NCBI GenBank assembly: GCA_016183065.1
Contig: JACPFF010000006.1
Coordinates: 299,629-363,628, forward strand
DNA length: 64,000 nt
Origin: Deltaproteobacteria bacterium
GTDB lineage: Bacteria > UBA10199 > GCA-002796325 > JACPFF01
Direction: 5' to 3'
Of this stretch, positions 44,145 through 52,932 are shown in pieces; within the stretch, counting starts at the first letter, position 1; every line of letters starts with the position of its first letter. The position numbers were made by a program, and so were the translations under genes. The notes under the pieces were generated by a model. That model was not told the origin of the DNA and did not search any database. It worked only from the letters and a program-made list of their open reading frames with translations.

Positions 44145-45071
44145 TTATCCTTTATGCATCCGCGGGTCGAGCGCATCCCGCAGTCCGTCGCCGAGAAAAT
44201 TGAGCGAGAGGAGGAGGAGTGCCAGGACAAGACTCGGGGCAATCAGGAGCCAGGGGTAGATCTCCATGGCCTGTGCCCCATCCGAGGTGAGCGACCCCAG
44301 ACTGGCCATCGGCGCCTGCACGCCGAGCCCCAAGAAACTCAAGAACGCCTCTTCCAGGATAATGCGCGGGATCGTGAGGGTCGTGTAGATGATGACCGGC
44401 CCCAAGGTGTTGGGGATGAGGTGCCGCACGATAATGCGCCGCCGGGTGCACCCGACCGATTGCGCTCCCTCGACAAACTCCTTGTGCCGGAGCGAGAGCA
44501 CCTGGCCGCGGACGATCCGTGCCATGGTCAGCCACTGGACCGCGCCCAGGGCGAGAAAGAGGATGAGGATGTTGCGGCCGAAGATCGTCATCAGGATGAT
44601 GACAAAAAACATGTACGGGAGACTGTACATCACATCGACAACGCGCATCATGAGCGCATCGAGTGTGCCGCCGACAAAACCGGCAATCGAGCCCCAGAGC
44701 ACGCCAATGCAGAGACTCACACAGGTGGCAATCATGCCGACGGCAAAGGAGATGCGCAATCCATGCACCGTCCGTGTCAGCAGATCGCGGCCGAGGTCGT
44801 CTGTGCCAAACCAGTGCGCGAGACTCGGGGCCTGGCCGATCCGCGTGAAATCGATCGCGTCAAAGGGGTATGGGACGATCCATGGCGCGAGCAGGGCGAC
44901 GAGGGCCAGGACGCTGACGAGGCTGAAACTCCACGCGGCGAGCCGGTTGCGGCGGAGACGGTACCACGCATCGCGCCAGAGGCTCGTCCCGCTTTCGAGG
45001 TGCGTGTGATCGAGATCGAGCCCCGTTTCTTCGGTATGCGCGCGCGCCTGGGAGACGTCAGAGAGGGTCAT
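44145..45071 (-). CDS. oppC: Oligopeptide ABC transporter permease
   Basis: 308 residues from the ATG at 45071, which overlaps the oppB stop (ATGA). N-terminal OppC_N segment (SLWRDAWYRLRRNRLAAWSF), six membrane helices, FGTDDLGRDLLTRTVHG, and the EAA loop ALGAVQWLTMARIVRGQVLS that contacts the ATPases. C-terminus SLNFLGDGLRDALDPRM is typical of OppC/DppC. A longer in-frame extension covers oppB and is rejected. Confidence 0.94.
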   Translation of the reverse strand: MTLSDVSQARAHTEETGLDLDHTHLESGTSLWRDAWYRLRRNRLAAWSFSLVSVLALVALLAPWIVPYPFDAIDFTRIGQAPSLAHWFGTDDLGRDLLTRTVHGLRISFAVGMIATCVSLCIGVLWGSIAGFVGGTLDALMMRVVDVMYSLPYMFFVIILMTIFGRNILILFLALGAVQWLTMARIVRGQVLSLRHKEFVEGAQSVGCTRRRIIVRHLIPNTLGPVIIYTTLTIPRIILEEAFLSFLGLGVQAPMASLGSLTSDGAQAMEIYPWLLIAPSLVLALLLLSLNFLGDGLRDALDPRMHKG

Positions 45072-45994
45072 CGCGTGGCCTCCCGTACCCGGGGATCGAT
45101 GAGCAGATAGAGGAGATCGACACAGAGATTGCAGGCCAGAATGAGTCCGCTGAAGAAAATGACCATCCCGAGTGTGACCGTATAATCCCGATTGAGCGCA
45201 CTCTGGACAAAGTGGCGTCCCAGGCCCGGAATGTTGAAAATTTTTTCCACGACGAGGGATCCTGACAGGAGAAAAGCCACGGCAGGGCCAAGATACGAGA
45301 TCACCGGGAGGAGCCCGCCGCGGAGCATGTGGCGTACGATAATGACCCGTTCGCGGAGCCCCTTGGCACGTGCCGTGCGGATGTAATCCTGCCCGAGGAC
45401 TTCCAGCATGCCGCCGCGTGCCAGACGGGCGATGGACGCGGCGTACACAACGCCGAGGGTCAGCGAGGGGAGGAGAACCGCACTGGGCGTATCCCATCCG
45501 GCGATCGGGACCCAGCCGAGCTTGAGGCCGAACAGATACTGCAGGAGCGGACCGACGACAAAGTTGGGAATCGAGACACCGGCAATGGCCAGTCCCATGG
45601 CGACATAGTCCCACGCCGTATTGTGCCGCAGCGCGGCCACGATGCCGAACGTGAGCCCGAACACGAGGGCAAATGTGAGGGCCAAGGTCCCCAACTGCAG
45701 GGTGATCGGCAGGCCGTCGGCAATGAAATCATTGACGCTCCGGTCCGCGTATTTGTAAGACGGTCCGAGATCGCCGTGCATGGCGATGTCGCTGATGTAC
45801 CGAAGATATTGTGTGAGCAAGGGTTCATCGAGATGGTATTTGTGTGCGATATTTTTCTGCACATCGAGGGGGAGTGTCCGTTCCAGATCAAAAGGGCCAC
45901 CGGGGGCAAGGCGCATCAAAAAAAAGGCGAGCGTGACAATGACCCACAGAACAAGTAACGAACCACCGAGCCGTTGGACCACGTACCGAAGCAT
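45068..45994 (-). CDS. oppB: Oligopeptide ABC transporter permease
   Basis: 308 residues from ATG 45994 (MLRYVVQRLGGSLLVLWVIV), which matches OppB N-termini closely, including FFLMRLAPGGPFDLERTLP and GDLGPSYKYADRSVNDFIA. Six membrane helices; EAA loop with YAASIARLARGGMLEVLGQD and YIRTARAKGL. An ATG at 46012 is in frame but adds only six residues. The oppA start on the opposite strand lies at 46013, so the divergent start codons are only about 18 nt apart and no normal promoter space exists between them. Confidence 0.94.
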   Translation of the reverse strand: MLRYVVQRLGGSLLVLWVIVTLAFFLMRLAPGGPFDLERTLPLDVQKNIAHKYHLDEPLLTQYLRYISDIAMHGDLGPSYKYADRSVNDFIADGLPITLQLGTLALTFALVFGLTFGIVAALRHNTAWDYVAMGLAIAGVSIPNFVVGPLLQYLFGLKLGWVPIAGWDTPSAVLLPSLTLGVVYAASIARLARGGMLEVLGQDYIRTARAKGLRERVIIVRHMLRGGLLPVISYLGPAVAFLLSGSLVVEKIFNIPGLGRHFVQSALNRDYTVTLGMVIFFSGLILACNLCVDLLYLLIDPRVREATR

Positions 45995-46012
45995 GCAATG
46001 GGGGTATGACAT

Positions 46013-47632
46013 ATGTGGCGTGCCAGTGCAAGAAAAGGGCTCCCCGGGGTATTGCTCGTCGCGCTGTTGGGCGCACCGATGGCAGGCTGTCAGCGCTGCG
46101 TGTCGACCTCGGTACCGCCCAAAACCGCCTCGGAGCGGGTACTCAATTTTAACAACCTGGCCGAGCCGGAATATCTCGATCCGGGCATGGTGCAGGGGAA
46201 TGTCGAGTACAATCTCTGCATGGCGCTCTTTGAGGGGCTGTTGGTCCCGGATCCAAAGACCGCCGAACCGATCCCTGGCGTCGCCGAGCGGTGGGAGATG
46301 GCGAAAGATGGGCGGGTCTATACGTTCCATCTCCGGCGCCATGCGCAATGGAGTGATGGCCATCCGGTCACGGCCCATGATTTTGTCTATGCCTGGGAAC
46401 GGGTCCTGAATCCGGAAACCGGGGCACCGTTTGCCTACATCCTTTATTACCTCAAGAATGCCAGGGCCTATAATCTCGGGACGATGACGGATCCGCGTGC
46501 GCTCGGCGTCCGCGCCGTGGACGACCACACCCTGGAAGTCACCCTGGAGCACCCGACGACCTTTTTCCTCAAGCTCCTCCCGTTGATGACCTATATGCCT
46601 GTGCCGCGCTGGGCCATCGAGGCACACGGGCCGTTGTGGACGCGACCCGAGCATATCGTCACCAATGGCCCGTTCGCGCTCACGGCGTGGATTCCCTATA
46701 AAGAAATCCTCGTGAAACGGAGCCCAACCTATTGGGATGCCGCATCGGTACGATTGGCGGGCGTCCGTTTTCATCCCCTCGAAGAGAAAGAGACCGCACT
46801 CAAAATGTATCTGGCCGGGGAACTCGATGTCGATTGGGAGCTCCCGGTGTTGAAGATGAGCGAACTCCGGTCCCATCCGGAGATGGTGGAAGGGCCGCGG
46901 TTTGCGCTCTATTTCTACCGACTCAATACCGCGCGGCCACCGCTCGATGATCCGCGCGTCCGTCGTGCACTCGCCATGGCGATCGATCGGGAGACGCTGG
47001 TCAATCAGTACCTGCAGCAGACGCAAATCCCGACGGACACACTCATGCCCGCCGGCGTGCCACAGTATCGGTATCCGCAGGGGCCGGGGTTCCATCCGCA
47101 GCAGGCCCGTGAATTGTTACGGGCGGCCGGTTTTGCGGATCCTGCCACCTTTCCGCCGTTGACCATCCACTACAATACGGACGACCGGCACAAACTCATT
47201 GCGCAGGTGATCCAGCAGATGTGGAAGACGCATCTCGGGATCTCGGTGCAACTCTTCAATGAAGAGTGGAAGTCCTATCTCAAGACGTGGCAGACCAGGA
47301 ATTACGAGATTTCGCGGGCGGGATGGGTGGGGGATTACGTCGATCCGCAAAGTTTCCTCGATCTCTTTACCTCGACCTCCACGCAAAATGCCACGGGATG
47401 GGGGAACCCCGAATATGACCGGTTGGTCGAGGCGGCCAGTGCGGATCCGGATCAGGCCCGGCGCTATGCGCTCCTTGAGTCGGCGGAGACCCTCTTGCTC
47501 GATGAAATGCCGATGGTGCCGATCATGACCTATATCAAAATGATGTTGGTGAAGCCGGCGGTGAAGGGGATCTATTCGAATGTCCTCGATCTCCATCCCT
47601 TGAAAACCGTCTCTTTTGACATGACACCATAA
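46013..47632 (+). CDS. oppA: Oligopeptide-binding lipoprotein, paralogue 1
   Basis: Extracytoplasmic solute-binding protein (SBP_bac_5), 539 residues. Signal peptide with lipobox-like APMAGC (Cys about 26). Family landmarks: NNLAEPEYLDPGMVQGN, YTFHLRRHAQWSDGHPVTAH then DFVYAWERVL (about 100-145), FALTAWIPYKEILV, and DPRVRRALAMAIDR around residue 315. It delivers peptides to OppBCDF, encoded divergently. A G-rich stretch (GGGGGTATGACAT) precedes the ATG. Followed 23 nt later by a paralogue of very similar length and motif order. Confidence 0.95.
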   Translation: MWRASARKGLPGVLLVALLGAPMAGCQRCVSTSVPPKTASERVLNFNNLAEPEYLDPGMVQGNVEYNLCMALFEGLLVPDPKTAEPIPGVAERWEMAKDGRVYTFHLRRHAQWSDGHPVTAHDFVYAWERVLNPETGAPFAYILYYLKNARAYNLGTMTDPRALGVRAVDDHTLEVTLEHPTTFFLKLLPLMTYMPVPRWAIEAHGPLWTRPEHIVTNGPFALTAWIPYKEILVKRSPTYWDAASVRLAGVRFHPLEEKETALKMYLAGELDVDWELPVLKMSELRSHPEMVEGPRFALYFYRLNTARPPLDDPRVRRALAMAIDRETLVNQYLQQTQIPTDTLMPAGVPQYRYPQGPGFHPQQARELLRAAGFADPATFPPLTIHYNTDDRHKLIAQVIQQMWKTHLGISVQLFNEEWKSYLKTWQTRNYEISRAGWVGDYVDPQSFLDLFTSTSTQNATGWGNPEYDRLVEAASADPDQARRYALLESAETLLLDEMPMVPIMTYIKMMLVKPAVKGIYSNVLDLHPLKTVSFDMTP

Positions 47633-47655
47633 CGAGGACCATGCGGAGGGGGACG

Positions 47656-49287
47656 ATGGAGCATTGCTATCGGATGTTGGGCGTCGGGCTGATGGCCGTG
47701 ATGATCACCGGCGCGTGTTCGCGCACGACAACGAACGCGCAGGACGGGACGGCCGGCGCCGGCAACGGCACGCGACAGGTGGAGACGGCCCGGTATCTCA
47801 ATTTCAACAACTGGAATGAACCGGAGTATCTCGATCCCGGATTGAGCAGTGGCATCTACGAATCGAATATCATCCGCAATCTCTTTGAAGGGCTTGTGGG
47901 GCATGACCCCCGCGATGCGAGCCCGCAGGCCGCGGGTGCCGAACGGTGGGACATTTCCGCTGACGGGCGGCACTATACCTTTCACCTCCGAACCACCGCG
48001 CGCTGGACCGACGGCAGACCCGTGACGGCGCACGACTATGTCTATGCCTGGGAACGGGTCCTGAATCCCAAGACGGGATCGAAATATGCCTTTGCCCTCC
48101 ACTATATCAAGCATGCGCGTGACTATAACACGGGCCGTCTGACCGATGCGAGTCGGCTCGGCTTTCGCGCCGTGGATGACTTCACCCTGGAGGTGACGCT
48201 GGAGACGCCGACCCCCTTCATGCTCGCCTTTATGTGCTATCCCACGTTTTTCCCCGTGCCGCGCTGGGCCATTGAGGCGCATGGGGCGCGTTGGACACAG
48301 CCGGAACATCTGGTGTCCAACGGGGCCTTTGCGCTCCGGCGGTGGGTGCCCTACAAAGAGATCCTCCTCGTCAAAAACGACCGTTATTGGGATGCCGCGC
48401 GCGTGACGCTCCCTGGCGTGCGGTTTCTCCCCATTGAAGACAAAGAAACGGCCCTCAAGATGTATGCCGCCGGTCAACTCGATATCGACTGGGAACTCCC
48501 GGAAGCAAAGATCCCGTCGCTCCTCACACACCCCGATTATGTCGGAGCGCCATATTTTTCGACCTACTTTTATAATTTGAACACGACAAAACCACCGCTC
48601 GACGACGTCCGGGTCCGCCGTGCCCTGACCATGGCGATCGACCGCGAGACGCTGATCAATGCCTATCTGCAGCGGACGCAGGCGCCCGCGACCGGGTTTG
48701 TGCCATCGGTGGGCAATGGCTATCACCCCGCAGCGGCCTTCGCGTTTGATCCCGCACAGGCCAAGCGGTTGATGGCGGAGGCGGGGTATCCGGGCGGTGC
48801 GAATTTCCCGGTACTGGAACTCCATTACAACACGAGTGAGCATCACAAACAGGTGGCCCAGATCGTGCAGCAGATGTGGAAAGAGCACCTCGGGATCTCC
48901 GTGGTCCTCCATAATGAAGAGTGGAAGACCTATCTCAAGACGCAACAGCTGATGCAGCACCAGATCTCACGGGCCGGCTGGGTGGGAGACTATCTCGACC
49001 CCAACACCTTTTTGGAAATGTTCCGGCGTGCATCGACGATCGATCATACGGGCTGGAAGAATGCGGAGTACGATGGTCTGCTCGATCAGGCCATGTTGGA
49101 GCGGGACACGAGAAAACGGATGGCATTTCTCCAGCAGGCCGAGGCGCTTCTCCTGCGCGAGGCACCGATCATTCCGATCTATGTCCATGTGAAACATATG
49201 CTCATCCGTCCCTCGGTGCGCGGCGTTTCCCCGAATCCCATGGATGTCCATCCGATGAAGGCCGTGACGATGGCGGAGGGGGAATAA
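47656..49287 (+). CDS. Oligopeptide-binding lipoprotein, paralogue 2
   Basis: Start set at ATG 47656 behind GGAGGGGG; an in-frame ATG at 47641 has no ribosome site. 543 residues. Signal peptide with the weak lipobox ITGAC (Cys about 21). It matches paralogue 1 throughout: NNWNEPEYLDPGLSSG, YTFHLRTTARWTDGRPVTAH, YVYAWERVLNPKTGSKYAF, FALRRWVPYKEILLVKNDRY, DVRVRRALTMAIDRETLINA and HLGISVVLHNEEWKTYLKT. This is a tandem duplication; divergence suggests different peptide ranges. Confidence 0.94.
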   Translation: MEHCYRMLGVGLMAVMITGACSRTTTNAQDGTAGAGNGTRQVETARYLNFNNWNEPEYLDPGLSSGIYESNIIRNLFEGLVGHDPRDASPQAAGAERWDISADGRHYTFHLRTTARWTDGRPVTAHDYVYAWERVLNPKTGSKYAFALHYIKHARDYNTGRLTDASRLGFRAVDDFTLEVTLETPTPFMLAFMCYPTFFPVPRWAIEAHGARWTQPEHLVSNGAFALRRWVPYKEILLVKNDRYWDAARVTLPGVRFLPIEDKETALKMYAAGQLDIDWELPEAKIPSLLTHPDYVGAPYFSTYFYNLNTTKPPLDDVRVRRALTMAIDRETLINAYLQRTQAPATGFVPSVGNGYHPAAAFAFDPAQAKRLMAEAGYPGGANFPVLELHYNTSEHHKQVAQIVQQMWKEHLGISVVLHNEEWKTYLKTQQLMQHQISRAGWVGDYLDPNTFLEMFRRASTIDHTGWKNAEYDGLLDQAMLERDTRKRMAFLQQAEALLLREAPIIPIYVHVKHMLIRPSVRGVSPNPMDVHPMKAVTMAEGE

Positions 49288-49293
49288 TGGCCG

Positions 49294-49497
49294 TTATGGC
49301 CAGAAGAGCAAGAGTGTCAGGAGTCCCCCGACGACACAGGCGGCCCAGGGATTGGGGATGAAGTATCCAAAAACCATCAGCGCAACGCCGAGCAACATGT
49401 GTCGACCGCTCAATGCACGCCGCCCGTAACGCCAGGCTCCAAAACCGATGAAGCCAAAAAAGATCCCAACCACAATCGCTGACATGTCGAAGGACAT
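49294..49497 (-). CDS. Small two-helix membrane protein of unknown function
   Basis: 67 residues. Two to three hydrophobic segments: SAIVVGIFFGFIGFGAWRYG, HMLLGVALMVFGYFIPNPW and a C-terminal AACVVGGLLTLLLFW. Short basic loops (RRALSGR) place the turn in the cytoplasm. Not a recognised family, but similar small proteins with a Gly-rich first helix, a YFIPNP-type turn and a final helix occur widely in proteobacteria. It converges with the second oppA paralogue, 6 nt apart. The 141-nt stretch 49498-49638 downstream of the next gene holds nothing I can identify. Confidence 0.65.
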   Translation of the reverse strand: MSFDMSAIVVGIFFGFIGFGAWRYGRRALSGRHMLLGVALMVFGYFIPNPWAACVVGGLLTLLLFWP

Positions 49498-49638
49498 GTG
49501 TGGCGCCTCCCGCGATCAGAATGACAGATCTCGCCACGGGTGACAATGCCGATCACTTCGACGCACTCCCGTGGAGCAAGGGGATTCTCGGCAAGAATCC
49601 GCCGTGGAGTGGCAAGGCGTCCATTCACCACATGGGAC

Positions 49639-52600
49639 TTACAGCTGTGGCATCTCGTATTGAGCCCGCAGGCGTTGAAACTCCGCCTCTTCCTCCGCGG
49701 TTCGGGGATAGGCCACCCGATCTTCGAGGAGATGGAGGAGCCGGGCCGCCTCGGACCGCTGGCCGCGATCGTCGGCCATTTCGGCGGCGGTGAAACGGAT
49801 GCAAAACCGGTATTTGCGCAGTTGTTGCGGATGCGCTTCTGCCAGGGCCCAGGCACGATCCAACGCGTGTGACACACCGGCCCAGTCCTGACGGAGCCGG
49901 GCGCATTCGCCGATCAATTGCGACAGCGTACACCGATACTCGTCCTGCGAAGCCGGTGGTAATCCGGCTTTCTCGGCACAGGCAAACGCCGCCTGGAACT
50001 GGGCTTCCGCCGCATTGACCCGCCGTTGTTTGAGCAGGCCATGGCCGATGTTGCACCCGATGATCACCACGGCGGGAAAGTCCGCGATGCGGTACGCCAG
50101 AGGGAGGGCGCGTTCCCACCAGTCAATCGCTCTCTCCAGCGCGTGTTGTGCGGCATGGAGGGCGCCGAGGCCGTTATAGAGGACGATGAGGAGCCGCAGA
50201 TCCTGGGCCGCCCGGGCCGCCGGTATGGCGTCGTTGTAGGCTCTCTCGGCCTGGCGGAATTTCCCGAGTTCGCCCCACGCCGTGGCCACGACATTTTGCC
50301 GACTCGCCACCTGCAAGGGCGAGCGCTCGATATCCAGGAGGTGTAGTTCCGCCTGGGCCTGTGAAATGGCCGCGTTATGACGACCCTGCAGCAATAAACA
50401 TTGGCCCAATTCGGTGTTGTCCACCTGGCGTTGTTCCTCGGCGGAGAGTCGTTGCTGGGCCTCCCAGATCTCCCGATATCGCGTCTCCGCCGTCTCCAGT
50501 TCCCCCAGGAACATGTCGGTCCGCGCGCGAAGATTGCCCAGACGTAACGCCAGTGGTCTGGAGACGTGGCCCATGTCGGATGAGGCACGCACCGTTGCCA
50601 GACATTCGTCCGCCCGTGCGATGTGATGATGCCGCAGCGCGCACATGACCTGCAACTCGCAGGCCTGGAGCCACTCGTGCGGCATCACTGCACGCTCTGG
50701 TTCTAGCTGGGCCAGCAGTTGCGCGATGGTCTGGTCACAGGTATCGAGCTGATCCGCCTGCATCTGCAACCGCGCGACGAGAAAGAGGAGCGCGCGGCGG
50801 TATGCCTCCGTGATGCGGCCGTTCAGCAGTCCCTGGAGTCGACGGATGGCCGGAACGACCTGTTCATGGCATCGGGCATAGTCACACCACCGTACGAGTG
50901 CCGCCTGGGCCGTCTCTGGATCACGACTCTCCGCGAGATGATGATCGATCACGTGCGGGGCCTCTCCCGTTTCTTGGAGGTGGATGGCGATTTTTTCATG
51001 CCATGACGCGCTCTCCTCCGGGGAGAGCTGCTCGCGCACGGCCGCGGCCAGCAGGGGATCGGGGATGTCGAGTACTCCCTGGCCGGCGTGATACTGCAGG
51101 GTCACCCAGCCCCCTTGGCAGAGCGGCGCCAGGTGTTGCCGGAGAAATGGCGGCGCAAAAAACGATTCCAGATCCGGCATCGTCACCGGTCTCCCCCAGA
51201 CACTGAGACACTCCAGGACGGAAAGCCCTGCGGGGGGTATTGCCTCCAACACGGTCTCCACATGGCGCATCAGCAATTGCGGCAGAGGGACATCGTCGAG
51301 ATCGATCGTAATATCTTCGAATTGTGAGGCCTGCCAGCGACCGCCGGCATCCACCAGCATCTGCCGGTGGACCAGTTCCTGGGCCAGATGGTGCACCAAC
51401 GCGGGGCACCCATGGGTGCGTTGCATGACGACCGGAAGCAGGCGCTCTCTGGCAGCGGGTGGCAGGGGGGCAATGGTCTCCAGATAGCGTACCACCTGCT
51501 CTTCGGTGAACGACTCTAGTGCGAGCACATGTGGGGCAAACCCTTGCTCGATCTCGTCGGAAAGGCGGGTTGTCCCGACACAGAGGAGGACCCGGGGGAG
51601 CGTCCCTCGTGACAAGCGTTCACCGAGCGTCATCAACAACGTCCGGAGTTCGGGCGCTGATGGGTGATCCATGACGACAGGGAGGTCGTCCACCAGAAAG
51701 AGTGTGGGGGTGTTGGGGACCGTTGCGAGGCACTGGACGAGCTGTGTGAGAAACGTCTCGATCGTGGGATCCTCCTCCCCCCACAGGGTGCGCACCTGGT
51801 ATTCCAGGAGCTGCGCCTCATACTGCACTCGGTGCAGCATGGTGGTTTTTCCCATTCCCACCGCGCCCGTGAGAGAGACGACCGGAGAAGAGATGGCCCA
51901 TCCCGTTGGTGCCGTGCCGTCCAACCACTGCCGCAATTGATCGATCTGGGCCTCGCGCCCAATCAAGACGGCGCCGGTTGGGAGATAGGCGTGTGCGGTG
52001 GCTCTCTCTTCAATCGGGAGTGGCTGCGCTGTCAGCAGGGCCAGGTGTCGTAAGGCATGATCGGCACTGGCATAGCGGTCGGTCGGTGCCTTCGCCAGCA
52101 GGGTCTGGACGAAGGTGTCGACGCTCGCCGTGACAGCGGCGTTGCGGGTCGAGGGACGTGGCGGATGGTGTCGCAGGTGGCACGCACGGGCATCCTCCAT
52201 GGTCACGGCCTGAAAGGGGTTCTCGCCCGTCAGGGAGCGATATAGCACCACGCCCACGGCATACAAATCCGCACGACCGTCGGCCGGTTGTCCCAGAAAA
52301 AACTCCGGCGCCATATAGCTCGGCGTGCCAGCGACCTCCATCGAGGGGTGGAGTGCGGCCAGTCCGAAATCGATCACCTTGACGGTTGCGATCCCCTCTT
52401 CATGACTGACCAAAAGGTTACCTGGCTTGATATCGAAATGAAATACGCCCCGATTGTGCAGATAGGCCAAGGCCCGCAAGACCTGAGCGGCAAGGTGGAG
52501 GGTCTGCTCGATCTGCGCCGGTTGGACGACCGCCAGGATCGGTTGGCCCGTAATGAGCGGTGTCGTGAAGAAGTAGCCGAACGTGGAATCCCGGCCGAAA

Positions 52601-52857
52601 TCAAGGACGGGATTGATATGGGGATGTGCCAATTCCGCGAGCAGGGCAAATTCGCGCTTGAAGCGCACCACATCGGCATCTCCACGGCCATAGGCCAGGA
52701 GTTTGAGCGCCACGGTCCCACCGCGCAGGGTATCGTCGGCCCGCCACACCTGCCCGAATCCGCCGCGTCCCAGGCAGTCGTGCAGACGATACCGCCCGTC
52801 GACGATCCGTCCAGGCCGCGGTTTGCGCGCCTTGCTCTTGTGCAGCAGTGTCTCCAT
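49639..52857 (-). CDS. Ser/Thr protein kinase fused to AAA/STAND-type ATPase and TPR repeats
   Basis: 1072 residues from ATG 52857 (GGGGGTG upstream). Kinase domain (about 20-280): glycine loop GRGGFGQVWRA, Lys in VALKLL, catalytic loop HFDIKPGNLL where the usual HRD reads HFD, DFGLA, and a GTPSYMAPEF segment. Next an AAA/STAND NTPase (about 305-560) with GREAQIDQLRQWL, P-loop TGAVGMGKTT and Walker B LFLVDDLP. The C-terminal third is tetratricopeptide-like (about 650-1050). This layout matches PknK/AfsK-type regulators that integrate signals by phosphorylation and protein contacts. No membrane helix. Non-RD kinases often lack activation-loop control. Confidence 0.9.
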   Translation of the reverse strand: METLLHKSKARKPRPGRIVDGRYRLHDCLGRGGFGQVWRADDTLRGGTVALKLLAYGRGDADVVRFKREFALLAELAHPHINPVLDFGRDSTFGYFFTTPLITGQPILAVVQPAQIEQTLHLAAQVLRALAYLHNRGVFHFDIKPGNLLVSHEEGIATVKVIDFGLAALHPSMEVAGTPSYMAPEFFLGQPADGRADLYAVGVVLYRSLTGENPFQAVTMEDARACHLRHHPPRPSTRNAAVTASVDTFVQTLLAKAPTDRYASADHALRHLALLTAQPLPIEERATAHAYLPTGAVLIGREAQIDQLRQWLDGTAPTGWAISSPVVSLTGAVGMGKTTMLHRVQYEAQLLEYQVRTLWGEEDPTIETFLTQLVQCLATVPNTPTLFLVDDLPVVMDHPSAPELRTLLMTLGERLSRGTLPRVLLCVGTTRLSDEIEQGFAPHVLALESFTEEQVVRYLETIAPLPPAARERLLPVVMQRTHGCPALVHHLAQELVHRQMLVDAGGRWQASQFEDITIDLDDVPLPQLLMRHVETVLEAIPPAGLSVLECLSVWGRPVTMPDLESFFAPPFLRQHLAPLCQGGWVTLQYHAGQGVLDIPDPLLAAAVREQLSPEESASWHEKIAIHLQETGEAPHVIDHHLAESRDPETAQAALVRWCDYARCHEQVVPAIRRLQGLLNGRITEAYRRALLFLVARLQMQADQLDTCDQTIAQLLAQLEPERAVMPHEWLQACELQVMCALRHHHIARADECLATVRASSDMGHVSRPLALRLGNLRARTDMFLGELETAETRYREIWEAQQRLSAEEQRQVDNTELGQCLLLQGRHNAAISQAQAELHLLDIERSPLQVASRQNVVATAWGELGKFRQAERAYNDAIPAARAAQDLRLLIVLYNGLGALHAAQHALERAIDWWERALPLAYRIADFPAVVIIGCNIGHGLLKQRRVNAAEAQFQAAFACAEKAGLPPASQDEYRCTLSQLIGECARLRQDWAGVSHALDRAWALAEAHPQQLRKYRFCIRFTAAEMADDRGQRSEAARLLHLLEDRVAYPRTAEEEAEFQRLRAQYEMPQL

Positions 52858-52932
52858 GCACACCCCCACCGTGCGCCAATACCCCGAAGTGCTGCCGGAC
52901 GCAATCACGGCGACGCGGGGGTGTCAATGGGA

